Source of the DNA: Bacteroidales bacterium | Lineage (GTDB): Bacteria; Bacteroidota; Bacteroidia; Bacteroidales; Tenuifilaceae | Length of the DNA stretch: 64,000 nt | NCBI GenBank assembly: GCA_020636845.1 | Contig: JACJXD010000005.1 | Coordinates: 124,001 to 188,000 of the forward strand | Reading direction: 5' to 3' | In this document: positions 36,089 to 45,987 of the stretch, piece after piece | Position numbering within the stretch: the first letter of the stretch is position 1 | Layout: each line of letters opens with the position of its first letter | Notes under the pieces: model-generated | The model's database searches: none | Seen by the model: the letters and a program-made list of their open reading frames with translations, nothing else | Told to the model about the DNA's origin: nothing | Translations under genes and position numbers: made by a program

Positions 36089-39076
36089 ATGAAAAAAAGA
36101 ATTTTATCAATTTCGTTTATGGTGGCTCTTGCGCTGCTGTGGGCATGTTCATCTAAACCCGAGTATAAGGTTGGAAATGTATATCATGGGTTTAAGTTGG
36201 TTGAGCAAAAGTTTGTAAAAGAAGTAAATGCAAACTGCTTGTATTTTATACACGAAAAAAGCGGAGCTAAACTGTTTAAAATTGAGGCCGACGACAATAA
36301 CAAGTTATTTAATATAGCTTTCGAAACGGTTCCCGAAAATGATTTTGGAACTCCTCATATAATGGAGCATTCCGTGCTAAATGGTTCTAAGAATTTCCCG
36401 GCAAAAAGCCCATTTGATGTTTTATCGAAAGGTTCTTTAAATACTTTTTTGAACGCATTTACAGGATCCGATTTTACAACTTTCCCGGTTGCCAGCATGA
36501 ACGATAAGGATTATTTCAATTTAATGCATGTTTATTTGGATGCTGTATTTAATCCTTTACTTGTTGAAGACCCAAGAATTATGAAACAGGAGGGGTGGCA
36601 TTACGAATTGGACAGTATTAACGGCGATATTACGTACAACGGGGTGGTGTATAACGAAATGAAAGGGGCCTATTCCGATCCTACAAGAGAATTAGGCTAT
36701 CAAGTCGATAAAATACTTTTCCCCGATAATACATACGGAGTGGAATCCGGTGGTTACCCAACGGCAATTCCGGGATTAACGCAAGAATATTTTGTTAAGT
36801 TTCACGACAAGTATTATCACCCGTCGAATAGTCACATTTTGCTGTATGGTAATGCCGATTTGGATAAGGAACTTGCATTTATCGACTCCGAGTATTTATC
36901 GAAGTATGAAAAATCCGACGAAAAAATTGAAATACCGTTACAAAAGCCTTTTGAAGCAAAGAAATATGCCGAAAAGCCATACCCTGTACCCGAAGGCAGC
37001 GATTTAAGGGATAAGACCTATTTGAGCTTAAACTATGTTGTTGGCTTGGACACCGATATGGAACTGGGTATAGCCCTTGATGTATTAACAGAGGCTTTGG
37101 TTAATAACGAAACGGCTCCATTACGTTTAGCGCTTCAAGAAGCCGGTATCGGCAGGGATGTAAGAGCTTATGTGGATAACTCAAAGCAGAATGTTTTTTC
37201 CATTCGGGTTCAAAATGCTAATCCTAAGGATAAGGATAAGTTTGATAAAATTGCTACCGAAACATTTCAGAAAGTAGTTAAGGATGGTTTCGACAAGGAA
37301 ACAATCGATGGGATTGTGAACCGCTTGGAATTCAACTTGAGAGAAGGAAATACTCCACAAAAAGGGTTGATGGATGTTATGATGAACTATCACGGGTGGT
37401 TTTTTGCCAATGATCCTTTCTTAGGTTTGGAATTCGAAAAACCATTGGCAGCAGTAAAACAGGGAATTCAAAATGGTTTGTTACAAAAAATTGTGAAAGA
37501 GCAGTTTCTTGATAATCCTCATGCATTACTAATGGTTTTGGTACCAAAGCAGGGACTTGAAAAAGAAATTGCTGAGAAAACTAAAAAGGAATTAGCAGCC
37601 TATAAAGCCAGTTTAAGTAAGGAAGAGTTGGAAAAGTTAGTGGAGGATACCAAGGCGTTAAAGGAATATCAGAAGGAAGAAGATACTCCTGAGGCTTTGG
37701 CAACAATTCCCATGCTTAAACGTTCCGATATTAGTCCAAACGTAGAATGGTACGATTTGAAAGAGAATAAAGTTGAAGATGTTCCGGTTTTGTATCATCC
37801 GGATTTTACTAATAACATTCTTTATGCTAATCTTTATTTCGATTTACGGGCACTTCCGCAGGATTTAATTCCTTATGCGAATTTATTAAACCAGATTATT
37901 GGTTTAATGAGTACCGAACATTACTCCTACGGGGATTTGGATAATGCTTTGAATATTAATACCGGTGGAGTTTATACGAACTTAAGTTCGTATTTGGAAA
38001 ACTATTCTGACGATAATTTGATTCCAAAATTTGTAGTTAATTCCAAGGCATTTACCGAGAAAGGCGATAAACTTTTTGAATTGATTGCTGAAATTTTGAA
38101 TACTTCAAAATACGACGATGTAGATAGATTAAAGGCAGTGCTAACACGTCAGCAGTCTAGGGTTGAATCGAGAGTTAAAAACAATGGCTTAAACTACGCA
38201 TTAACTAGGCTAAATTCATATTTTACAAACGACGGCATGTTTGATGAGTTGACCGGTGGTTTAGATTACTATAATTTTCTTACCGATTTAACCGAAAACT
38301 TCGATGCAAAGCACAACGAAATAAGTGAGAAACTTGCCCAAACGGCTAAAATCTTATTTACCAAAAAGAACATGATTGCTGCCGTTACTTGTTCTAACGA
38401 TCAGTACGATACTTATACTAAAGATTTGCAAATACTAATTTCTTCATTGCCAGAGGGTGATGGAAAACTTAACTCATGGAATTTCGATCCTTCGATCAAA
38501 AATGAGGGTTTAATGGCTGCATCAAAGGTTCAATACGTAACCGAAGGATACGACTTCAAAAAGTTAGGCTATGAATGGACAGGAAAGATGAGGGTATTAA
38601 ATCAGATTCTTTCAAGAGATTATTTACAAACTCAAGTTAGGGTAATTGGTGGTGCCTATGGCGGATTTTGCGGTTTTTCTCCAACCGGCAATGCTTATTT
38701 TGCATCATATCGCGATCCTCATTTGAAAAAAACTTTGGAAGCGTATGCTAAAGTACCTGAGTTTATCGATAGTTTAAAGGCTTCCGATGATGAAATGACC
38801 CGGTATATTATTGGCACCATATCTAATATGGATTATCCGACTACGGCGTCACAACGTGGATCGATTGCCATAAGTAGGTATTTTTATCGTACAACTTTAG
38901 ATAAGTTAAAAGAGGAAAGAAATCAAGTATTGACTACTACTGTTGACGATATAAGAGGCATGAAAAAAATGGTTAGCGATATTCTTTCTAAAGATGCTAT
39001 ATGTGTTTATGGTAATTCCGATAAGATTGAGGAAAATAAGGATTTGTTTAAATCGATACTTAGCGTAACGAAATAG
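36089..39076 (+). CDS. M16 (insulinase/PreP-type) metallopeptidase lipoprotein
   Basis: Starting at the ATG at 36089 gives 995 residues with a lipoprotein signal (LLWACSS, Cys20). The open frame runs seven codons further to a TTG. The inverted zinc motif HIMEH (about residues 90-94) and downstream glutamate in VVYNEMKGAY (about 190) are present, followed by the multi-domain length (~1000) typical of presequence-protease (M16C) enzymes that degrade oligopeptides inside a closed chamber. In Bacteroidota, exported M16C enzymes digest peptides in the periplasm. It appears monocistronic, with a terminator 18 bp after its stop. Confidence 0.93.
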   Translation: MKKRILSISFMVALALLWACSSKPEYKVGNVYHGFKLVEQKFVKEVNANCLYFIHEKSGAKLFKIEADDNNKLFNIAFETVPENDFGTPHIMEHSVLNGSKNFPAKSPFDVLSKGSLNTFLNAFTGSDFTTFPVASMNDKDYFNLMHVYLDAVFNPLLVEDPRIMKQEGWHYELDSINGDITYNGVVYNEMKGAYSDPTRELGYQVDKILFPDNTYGVESGGYPTAIPGLTQEYFVKFHDKYYHPSNSHILLYGNADLDKELAFIDSEYLSKYEKSDEKIEIPLQKPFEAKKYAEKPYPVPEGSDLRDKTYLSLNYVVGLDTDMELGIALDVLTEALVNNETAPLRLALQEAGIGRDVRAYVDNSKQNVFSIRVQNANPKDKDKFDKIATETFQKVVKDGFDKETIDGIVNRLEFNLREGNTPQKGLMDVMMNYHGWFFANDPFLGLEFEKPLAAVKQGIQNGLLQKIVKEQFLDNPHALLMVLVPKQGLEKEIAEKTKKELAAYKASLSKEELEKLVEDTKALKEYQKEEDTPEALATIPMLKRSDISPNVEWYDLKENKVEDVPVLYHPDFTNNILYANLYFDLRALPQDLIPYANLLNQIIGLMSTEHYSYGDLDNALNINTGGVYTNLSSYLENYSDDNLIPKFVVNSKAFTEKGDKLFELIAEILNTSKYDDVDRLKAVLTRQQSRVESRVKNNGLNYALTRLNSYFTNDGMFDELTGGLDYYNFLTDLTENFDAKHNEISEKLAQTAKILFTKKNMIAAVTCSNDQYDTYTKDLQILISSLPEGDGKLNSWNFDPSIKNEGLMAASKVQYVTEGYDFKKLGYEWTGKMRVLNQILSRDYLQTQVRVIGGAYGGFCGFSPTGNAYFASYRDPHLKKTLEAYAKVPEFIDSLKASDDEMTRYIIGTISNMDYPTTASQRGSIAISRYFYRTTLDKLKEERNQVLTTTVDDIRGMKKMVSDILSKDAICVYGNSDKIEENKDLFKSILSVTK

Positions 39077-39093
39077 TTTGGTTGTTTGTACTT

Positions 39094-39130
39094 AAAAATG
39101 CACGGGCCTAAAATGGCGCGTGCATTTTTT
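39094..39130 (+). terminator. terminator of the M16 peptidase gene
   Basis: 11-bp stem (39094-39104 and 39119-39129) with an inner GCC/GGC pairing in the 14-nt loop, ending in a run of T residues. Confidence 0.85.
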
Positions 39131-39339
39131 ATGGAGGGTTATTAACGTGAAATTGATTTAGAATATTATTGTTTTGGAGAATTTTCTAATATATGATTCA
39201 ACGAATTTGACCTGTTTTCTGAAGTTGGATCTCAAAAATCGAAACGATTTAGTATTTCAAAATTTAGGGTTGAAATAATTCGACTAACTTCCTCTATCTA
39301 ATTAATTTCGATTTCTTGAAATGACTAATGATTAATTAT

Positions 39340-40479
39340 TTAGAAAAGTCCGACAAGGGCAAAGAGCCAATGAGCGGCAATGCCGGCACAAAGACCTCCT
39401 ATAGTATGCGATATAATAGCCTTTCCGGTAAGTTCTCTATACCCAAGGGAATCGAGCATTGCGGTATGAGTGCTTAAAAATCCACTCCAACACATACCCA
39501 TTGCAGTAAATACGGCTATTGCATTGCTATCTATTAACCCTTCGCTTTGAAATCTGGGGATTAACCCAAGCGCGGCGCCAACTGCGCCAAGCGATGTTAT
39601 TGGAAAAGCAATTAGTTCTGGGTTGTGAAATCCGAATAGCCATTCGAATACGAAGTTAATTTTTTGGGCAAGATGAGGTAACAAAGCGATTCCTTCGTAT
39701 GCTTTCCCTGAATAACCCTCGGGTCCAGGGCCAAAGGTTAGTATCATAACGAACGTTGAGATAATTAATACGCCGGGAATGATTGCAAGACCTAGGTCAA
39801 CACCCATTTTTCCTCCATCAAGCACAGAATTTAGTACTCTTAAAAAGATGCCGCCCTCAGATTTAAAGGATATTTTTTGTTCATCACCACCTTCCACTTG
39901 TTCATACTTTAATTCAGGATATTGCTTAACCGTAAATTTTTGCATCAGCCTTGTGGAAATAATACTTCCAATAATGGCTCCTATTAATCCTATAAATGCC
40001 GCGAAGGCATGGCCTCTTCCTGCCATAAATATTATTACAACCAAACCCATTCCAAAGGCTGTACCAAAGTTGGTGAGCGATATTAATTGGTATTTCTTGA
40101 AGTAGCGGTTAAAGTTATTGTCTTTTGCAAGGCTGATAATTGCAGGGTTATCGGATAAAAAGGTTAATAACGAACCAAGTGCTGCAACTCCGGGTAGGTT
40201 GTAAATAGGTTTCATCAGGGGTTTTAGTATTACTTCGAGCAGGCGGACCACTCCAAACTCGGTTAAAAGTTTGCCAAGCGCTCCCGACAGTACAGTTATC
40301 CCCATTATATACAGGACGGTATCTATTAGTAAACTGTAGGAGGTTTGCATAATGGTATTGAGCATGTTAGGAAACCCCATTTTGTTTCCTATAAAAGCAA
40401 AGGTTCCAAAAAATATGGTTAGGAATATTCCTGCTTCTAGTCGGCGCTTGGTTAAAAATCTAATAGGTGTATAATTCAT
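39340..40479 (-). CDS. Gate-domain (nucleoside-recognition) inner-membrane protein
   Basis: 379 residues, nearly all membrane, with about ten hydrophobic segments. Two related halves carry Gate-type motifs: LLTFLSDNPAIISLAKDN near residue 115 and GMCWSGFLSTHTAMLDSLGYREL near residue 345. This is the nucleoside-recognition/FeoB-gate fold seen in YjiG/YjiH and spore-maturation SpmA/B. The transported molecule is not known. It starts 17 bp after the porin-like gene ends, in the same direction, so they form a two-gene operon that may move one substrate across both membranes. Confidence 0.75.
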   Translation of the reverse strand: MNYTPIRFLTKRRLEAGIFLTIFFGTFAFIGNKMGFPNMLNTIMQTSYSLLIDTVLYIMGITVLSGALGKLLTEFGVVRLLEVILKPLMKPIYNLPGVAALGSLLTFLSDNPAIISLAKDNNFNRYFKKYQLISLTNFGTAFGMGLVVIIFMAGRGHAFAAFIGLIGAIIGSIISTRLMQKFTVKQYPELKYEQVEGGDEQKISFKSEGGIFLRVLNSVLDGGKMGVDLGLAIIPGVLIISTFVMILTFGPGPEGYSGKAYEGIALLPHLAQKINFVFEWLFGFHNPELIAFPITSLGAVGAALGLIPRFQSEGLIDSNAIAVFTAMGMCWSGFLSTHTAMLDSLGYRELTGKAIISHTIGGLCAGIAAHWLFALVGLF

Positions 40480-40496
40480 GATTAATTTTAATAGTA

Positions 40497-41513
40497 TTAT
40501 TTTTTCAAAACATCCATTTGCCAGCGTATTCCAACATTAAATGTGTGATATTGAACTCGGTCATTGTTACTTGACCACATTGCATGTATGCGAACATTTT
40601 TGCTGTTGTTTATTGGGAAATACTCAACGCCTATGCCATAGAAAAAGTATTTTGTTCCGGGTACAACATAACGGTCGTATATAAACGAAGCAGTTGGTTT
40701 TTGTGCGCTATTCTCATCGTATCCTGCTTTTGCAAGTACGGTTACCTTGTTATTTATGGGATATTGTAAATTTCCTATAATCGAGAAATCGGCAAACAGA
40801 TTTTTCTGTTGTTCCGAAAACCTATCCATTAAGTCAATTTCAACAGACAGCTTATTTATACTGAATTTGTTGCCTAGTGCAACGTAGTTGATATAGCGAT
40901 TTTTCTCGTACTCAATTCTATTTATTGAATATATTGTGCTAAATCTGTTAAAGTTACCATACCATATTAAGTTGTAGGCATATATACCTTGTAATGTTTG
41001 CGATGTAAAAGGAGAGTTGGTTATTTGAAACCCAAGCGTATGTTTATTATCCGTAGTACTGTAGTTTACTGTACCGCCTATTTGGTAACATATAACGTTA
41101 TTCCAAAAAGTTGACCAAAAGTATAAGTCTATAGGATTAGCATCGTATTCGTATCCGCCTATGGCAATAACCTGTTTCCCCCCGGAGATAGAAATATTGC
41201 TGTTTATTTTGCAGGTAAGGTATAGCCAATCTGTAGCATTAAAGAAACTTTCATAATCTGGTTTGCTGTTTAAAATCAGCCGTTGGCGATACTTATAGGA
41301 GAATTTATTGTTGATATCTCCATCTACAATGATATTTAGGTACTTGCCATCGAAACTCGACAGATTAGATAAACTATCTTGATTTGGAATTTTATCCGTA
41401 AAGTCGAAACGGGTGTCAAACTTTAATTTAGCGGTTGGTATGGTATCTTGCGATAGAACAATACTCGGTATAAAGACAAATACTCCTAAAAAAGCAATAA
41501 TAATCCTTCTCAT
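40497..41513 (-). CDS. porin-like outer-membrane beta-barrel protein
   Basis: Choosing the ATG at 41513 (MRRIIIAFLGVFVF...) gives 338 residues with a signal peptide ending near IVLSQ. The open frame extends 17 codons upstream without a signal. The mature part is a beta-barrel of alternating strands with aromatic ends (WLYLTCKINSNISISGGKQ; FSTIYSINRIEYEKNRYINY), closing with FNVGIRWQMDVLKK. It resembles phosphate-selective-porin or OprP-like barrels, but no defining motif is visible, so only the fold is called. It precedes the Gate-domain gene by 17 bp. Confidence 0.7.
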   Translation of the reverse strand: MRRIIIAFLGVFVFIPSIVLSQDTIPTAKLKFDTRFDFTDKIPNQDSLSNLSSFDGKYLNIIVDGDINNKFSYKYRQRLILNSKPDYESFFNATDWLYLTCKINSNISISGGKQVIAIGGYEYDANPIDLYFWSTFWNNVICYQIGGTVNYSTTDNKHTLGFQITNSPFTSQTLQGIYAYNLIWYGNFNRFSTIYSINRIEYEKNRYINYVALGNKFSINKLSVEIDLMDRFSEQQKNLFADFSIIGNLQYPINNKVTVLAKAGYDENSAQKPTASFIYDRYVVPGTKYFFYGIGVEYFPINNSKNVRIHAMWSSNNDRVQYHTFNVGIRWQMDVLKK

Positions 41514-41746
41514 CTCCTCCAGCATTCCTGTATAAAAGTCCGCGAAGATAAGTATTAAAAGCACTTCGAAGCCAACAGAATCGCTGTTTTAGGGCTATGT
41601 TATAGAACATTGAAGAAAATTAGAATTTCAATATTCTGATAATTAGATATTTTTAGATAATTGTTTGGGTAAAAAGAATTTGTGTGAGAAATGTCATTTT
41701 TTTTGTTGATGTTCAGGTGTTTACCTGTGAAATTGAAATTACGAAA

Positions 41747-41770
41747 AAAGGAGGCTTTATAGCCTCCTTT
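41747..41770 (-). terminator. terminator of the TlpA-AsmA-DsbA-like-lipoprotein operon
   Basis: Perfect 10-bp stem (41747-41756 and 41761-41770) with a 4-nt TTAT loop, 23 bp past the Cys-rich lipoprotein stop in minus sense, with a T-run at its end. Confidence 0.85.
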
Positions 41771-41793
41771 CCAGATTTAGTGCGTTTTATAAA

Positions 41794-42168
41794 TTAGTTA
41801 CAAAGCGATTCTACCCGTGCTTGGTTAAGTAGTTGCTGAGTTAAAGCGCGAAGTTCGGCTTTAGCTAAAGTATAGTTTACTCCTTTTGCACTTCCGCAAA
41901 CTGCGTTAAGAACTTGTTCCATCGCATCATTGCAACCATCAGGATTGTCTTCAGAGTCTTGGGTTTTATCGCAATAATATTTTTGATCGTTGTATTCATA
42001 GTAGCAGTTGCCCCCATCGGTTGGACAACATGCATTTGCTATTTCACAACTTTCCGCAGGCTGATATTTATCACAAACATCATCGCTTTCATCTTTTTCA
42101 CAGCTCCATGTTACCAATGCAAATATTGCAAACAGGGATAGTGGTAATAGGAAAATTTTCTTTTTCAT
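41794..42168 (-). CDS. small Cys-rich lipoprotein
   Basis: 124 residues with a lipoprotein signal (lipid Cys23 in VTWSC) and nine further cysteines in the mature part (Cys32, 41, 47, 48, 55, 66, 79, 91, 123), including a CC pair. I do not recognise a family. Such a density in an exported protein implies several disulfides or metal binding. It is the last gene of the TlpA-AsmA-DsbA-like operon, starting 49 bp after the DsbA-like gene, so it is a natural candidate substrate for those thioredoxin-fold proteins. This is inference. A terminator follows the stop. Confidence 0.78.
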   Translation of the reverse strand: MKKKIFLLPLSLFAIFALVTWSCEKDESDDVCDKYQPAESCEIANACCPTDGGNCYYEYNDQKYYCDKTQDSEDNPDGCNDAMEQVLNAVCGSAKGVNYTLAKAELRALTQQLLNQARVESLCN

Positions 42169-42217
42169 AATTGTATGTTTTGGTTTGATATAACTGAAAT
42201 TCCAAGTATTTGTTAAT

Positions 42218-42865
42218 TCAATTTTTTATACTGTAATCTATAAGTTTCTTAAAGTTGGGATAATCCCTATAGCCTTTATAAACTTTTTTCCCAATTATAA
42301 ATGTAGGTGTTCCAGTAAGTCCAAAATTATGGAATTCTGACCGGATTTGCAATATGTAGTCATCGGCCTTACCTCCCAGAATACATTCGGCTACGTTTAC
42401 ATCCTTGTCTTCAAATTCGTTTACCATTTGTCGGAATTCGTTGGTGTATATTACCCTATGGTCGGTAAGTAAGAGTTGGTTTAACTTGTCGAACTTGCCG
42501 TATTTATTAATGCAAACGGCTGTTTTAGCCGCGTTCATGGCATCGGGATTATTGGATGTTTCCAAAAGACGAATTACCAACTTAACTTTTCCGTTATCGA
42601 TATAGTTCTTTTTGAATTCCGGGAATACCGTATCGAAGAAAAGTTTGCAGTAGGAACAGGAATAGCTGGAATACATAAAAACAGTTAGCTTAGCACTATC
42701 GGAACCATAGGCAATATCCAACTCGTTTTGTTTAAGCGGCTGCTTAATGGTGTTAGTTGGTTTGTTCTCAAAGTAGTTGAATAGTTTAATGACAATGAGA
42801 ACAACTAAAACCAACGAAATGGTATAGGCTACAATATGGCTAAGGTCTATTTTTTTTCTATTCAT
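42218..42865 (-). CDS. DsbA-like membrane-anchored thiol oxidoreductase
   Basis: 215 residues with one N-terminal membrane helix (about 8-30) and a DsbA-type thioredoxin fold in the periplasm. The active site is SCSYC (Cys70, Cys73), the CxxC-helix start, and the cis-Pro loop is TGTPTFIIG near residue 190. Family members introduce or rearrange disulfides in exported proteins. Its start overlaps the end of the AsmA-like gene by 8 bp, showing translational coupling. The next gene encodes a Cys-rich lipoprotein. No DsbB partner is seen in the window. Confidence 0.9.
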   Translation of the reverse strand: MNRKKIDLSHIVAYTISLVLVVLIVIKLFNYFENKPTNTIKQPLKQNELDIAYGSDSAKLTVFMYSSYSCSYCKLFFDTVFPEFKKNYIDNGKVKLVIRLLETSNNPDAMNAAKTAVCINKYGKFDKLNQLLLTDHRVIYTNEFRQMVNEFEDKDVNVAECILGGKADDYILQIRSEFHNFGLTGTPTFIIGKKVYKGYRDYPNFKKLIDYSIKN

Positions 42866-45800
42866 TATTGCTTGTTTTCTTTTTTCTTTCCTTGCGGTCG
42901 ATTTCCGTGCTAAAGTTTACAACTTTTGGGTGGAAAATAAGATTTAAGCCTCGTTCCTGTACACGAACTTTTGCTTTCATCAAATTTTTAGCCTGTTTAT
43001 TGTCGAATCCGTACTTTGAGTCTTTCCCTTCAACTTTAGCCAGCAGGTACAATCCTGATCGCTTCGATTTATCTTCACCTTTAAACAAATCGGACTCCAT
43101 GCCTTGCTTTTTCAGCAATTTTTTGTTTTTGCCAAGAATTACATCTCCTGGAAATACTTCAAGGTGATATTCGAAATCATCACTAAAACTTTGCATTCCG
43201 TAAACCGACATGTCTAATGCCGTGCTAACAATCGAAGTTTTTGGGAAGTAAATTTGGTTGTCGTAAATGAATACTTTGGTTTCCATGGTTCGGAAAACAA
43301 TGTTATCCAGTTCCTTCATTCCCGTATATTTGGATAGGCCGGTAACAGGTTTAAAGTTATAAATTCCACCTTTTTCAAGGGTGAAATTTCCCAGCATGTT
43401 TATTTTGTCGTACAGAACGCTTGTATCCTTCATAACGACACGGGCAAAAAGTTCTCCGGTAACAAGTCCGGAGATGTTTTTACTGGTGATGAAATCCTGG
43501 TCGAATTCGTCGTTTTCGGAAAGTAGTTGCCTGATGTCAACCTTATTTGCATCGGTTTTTAACTCGATAACCGTAGCAGTGTCAACGCGGGTATCGTAAA
43601 GTGCCGACAGGTTGATATGTCCGCTAAACACATCCATATTCATATCATCGACAACGTAAAGAGAATCGTCAACCCTAAACTTGGTGCTGAAGTTTTTAAT
43701 CAGCATTTTGCCATATTTTAAACTGTTCATGGCAAATGTTCCACGAACAATGTATGGCGGAATGGCAAAACTGCTGCTATCGGTGGCAGTGCTGTCGGTA
43801 ACAGTTTGTTCCGGTGTTTCTTGCTGGGTTGTATCCTCTGCCATTAACGGGGCAAAGTAAGAGTAATCGACATCGCTTACCCAAATTCGGGTATCGGCAA
43901 TTAACTTTTTGTCCTTTTCGCCTTTTAGCAAAGCTTTGTAAACGTTCCAAACGCGGGTAGAATCCATTCGGAATTCAATTCCGTGGGTTTTCCCGTACAG
44001 GTTGTTTACGCGCATGGTATCGTCGGCCATGGAGAAGTTTAACGATAAGTCGTCAAGTTTAACCAGCGTATCGTTGGGCATCGAAAAGAATAGCCTGTTT
44101 ACGGCTACACTAAGTTTGCTTTGGTTGAAAGCAATGGGCATTATTTCATTTTCAATAGAATCGGGATTAATTGTGCCATGCGATTGTAGGTTTGCCGTGA
44201 TGGTTCCTCCCAATTTTTCGACCAGCGAATCGGGAATGTAGGGCTTAAGTTCACCTAGGTTTAGTTTAACATTAGAATTCAGCGTATATGTTGGCTTTTC
44301 TATATTTTTAAATGTAAAAGAACCGCTAAGCGAGTTTTGTCCAAAGGCAATAAGCATGGTATCGGTTTTCATCCCGATTGTTTTTAAATCGGATAAACTT
44401 CCGGTAAGTTTTGTGTGGAAAACAAAATTATCCAGTTTAAAGTTGTACTCGGGAGCATCCAGTTTAACCTTGTCAACCAGTAGCGTTCTGTTGGGCATTA
44501 AGCGGATGGAGCCGCTTAGGTTACGCACGGAAGTTGAACTATCAACAATTGCGGTAATTTTATTTAGTTTGATGTTCAACTTGGTTCTTTCCAGAAAATA
44601 ATCGGCACTGGACATTCCGAGGCTGTCCGGTAATTGTCCGTTAGTTTCGATGTGGGCCAAAATGCTACCCGAAAGTTTTTCTAATGTGCTGTCGGGGAGA
44701 AATGGTTCAAACTCATCGAGCGTTATAACCATATCGCCTTTAACGTTGTAAATGGGTTTTTCCACATTTTTTACACTAAAGGCCATTTTTACCTGACTTT
44801 GTGTTGTTTTAATTGTGAGTTGGCTAAAGTTTGCACTAATGGTTCTCATGTCGTTGGGGTTGGGAACCGATATGCTTCCTTTCATGGACAATTCCTTTAT
44901 TTCGGGATAATCTGCAGTTACAACTTTGCCCTTTTTCATGTTTAAATCAATGTAAACCGAAGGCAAAATCAGCGTATCATACACAAAGCCTTTAACCTTA
45001 ATATTGGCATTGGCAACCCCTTCGAGTTTCTTTATGCCAAACTCCTTAAGCATTTTGGCTGGCAAAAGTTTTACCATGTCGCTAAAGTTGATGTCGGTTA
45101 GTTTTACATTCATATCAACCGGCATGGTATCGGTAAGCGCTACGTTTCCCGAAGCCGATACCTTTATGATGTTAGAGGCCAAATCCATTTTGCTGATTTT
45201 TACCTTGCCATTGTCGTAATCAACGTTGAAGTCGAAGGTTAAATCACCCAGGTTGTTTAGGTTATAATCTTCGTAACCTAATCCGGATAGTACAACGGTT
45301 CCCTTAGAGTTTCCGTTGTAGTAGTCGCCCAACATTTTCCCGTTGAGGTGCATTTCGGGTATATGGATGCAAGCCTTGGCTTTTAGTGTGTCGTCGCCGT
45401 AATTTAGGTTGATGTTTTTCAGGGTTAAATCGCTAAGTAGTATGTTTAGCAGGCTTTCCGACGAGGATGTATCTGCTTCGGTTTGAGTTGTAGTATCGGT
45501 GGGTATTAAAAAATCAAAGTTGCTAATACCTTTAAGGTCAACAAAGTAGTTGAGGTTTATGCCATCAACCGTTACCTTTTCGACATCAACTTCATTTCTG
45601 AATAAAGGGCCTGCTTTTATGGCGAGATATACTCGGTTAAAGTTGAAAAGCGTATCGTATAGTCGTTGGTTTGGGCCAAAATTTAATGTATCGTATGTAG
45701 GGCCAATTTTAAAACCCTTTAGTTCGACAGTTAATAGCGGAAACGCTTTTAAAGGAAGAATATTGACATCTTCTACGGTGAATGGCGCTTTAAACTCGGT

Positions 45801-45950
45801 GCCAACTTCGTTAAGGGCCATTTGTGTGATTTTCTTTTCAAAAACTTTTACGGTTATCAACGATAGCAATACCAGCGAAACGGATATTATAATGATGTAA
45901 AGAAATACTTTGCCGGTAATTTTTAGTATTTTTTTTATTGTTTTGCTCAT
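42858..45950 (-). CDS. AsmA-family inner-membrane protein (operon with thioredoxins)
   Basis: 1030 residues with one N-terminal membrane helix (about 12-35) and a long periplasmic beta-rich groove. The N-terminal FTVEDVNILPLKAFPLLTVELKGFKIG and a C-terminal AsmA_2-like region (GIYNFKPVTGLSKYTGMKEL ... VFPGDVILGKNKK) place it in the AsmA/TamB superfamily. Several internal segments repeat the pattern of LxGxxxANxxxHG, consistent with tandem groove units. Family knowledge: AsmA-like proteins are linked to phospholipid transfer to the outer membrane. It sits between a TlpA-type thioredoxin (37 bp upstream) and the DsbA-like gene (8-bp overlap). Confidence 0.87.
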   Translation of the reverse strand: MSKTIKKILKITGKVFLYIIIISVSLVLLSLITVKVFEKKITQMALNEVGTEFKAPFTVEDVNILPLKAFPLLTVELKGFKIGPTYDTLNFGPNQRLYDTLFNFNRVYLAIKAGPLFRNEVDVEKVTVDGINLNYFVDLKGISNFDFLIPTDTTTQTEADTSSSESLLNILLSDLTLKNINLNYGDDTLKAKACIHIPEMHLNGKMLGDYYNGNSKGTVVLSGLGYEDYNLNNLGDLTFDFNVDYDNGKVKISKMDLASNIIKVSASGNVALTDTMPVDMNVKLTDINFSDMVKLLPAKMLKEFGIKKLEGVANANIKVKGFVYDTLILPSVYIDLNMKKGKVVTADYPEIKELSMKGSISVPNPNDMRTISANFSQLTIKTTQSQVKMAFSVKNVEKPIYNVKGDMVITLDEFEPFLPDSTLEKLSGSILAHIETNGQLPDSLGMSSADYFLERTKLNIKLNKITAIVDSSTSVRNLSGSIRLMPNRTLLVDKVKLDAPEYNFKLDNFVFHTKLTGSLSDLKTIGMKTDTMLIAFGQNSLSGSFTFKNIEKPTYTLNSNVKLNLGELKPYIPDSLVEKLGGTITANLQSHGTINPDSIENEIMPIAFNQSKLSVAVNRLFFSMPNDTLVKLDDLSLNFSMADDTMRVNNLYGKTHGIEFRMDSTRVWNVYKALLKGEKDKKLIADTRIWVSDVDYSYFAPLMAEDTTQQETPEQTVTDSTATDSSSFAIPPYIVRGTFAMNSLKYGKMLIKNFSTKFRVDDSLYVVDDMNMDVFSGHINLSALYDTRVDTATVIELKTDANKVDIRQLLSENDEFDQDFITSKNISGLVTGELFARVVMKDTSVLYDKINMLGNFTLEKGGIYNFKPVTGLSKYTGMKELDNIVFRTMETKVFIYDNQIYFPKTSIVSTALDMSVYGMQSFSDDFEYHLEVFPGDVILGKNKKLLKKQGMESDLFKGEDKSKRSGLYLLAKVEGKDSKYGFDNKQAKNLMKAKVRVQERGLNLIFHPKVVNFSTEIDRKERKKKTSNNE

Positions 45951-45987
45951 ATTTGTTGATATGTTAATTTTTTAATAGTCTTGTTAT

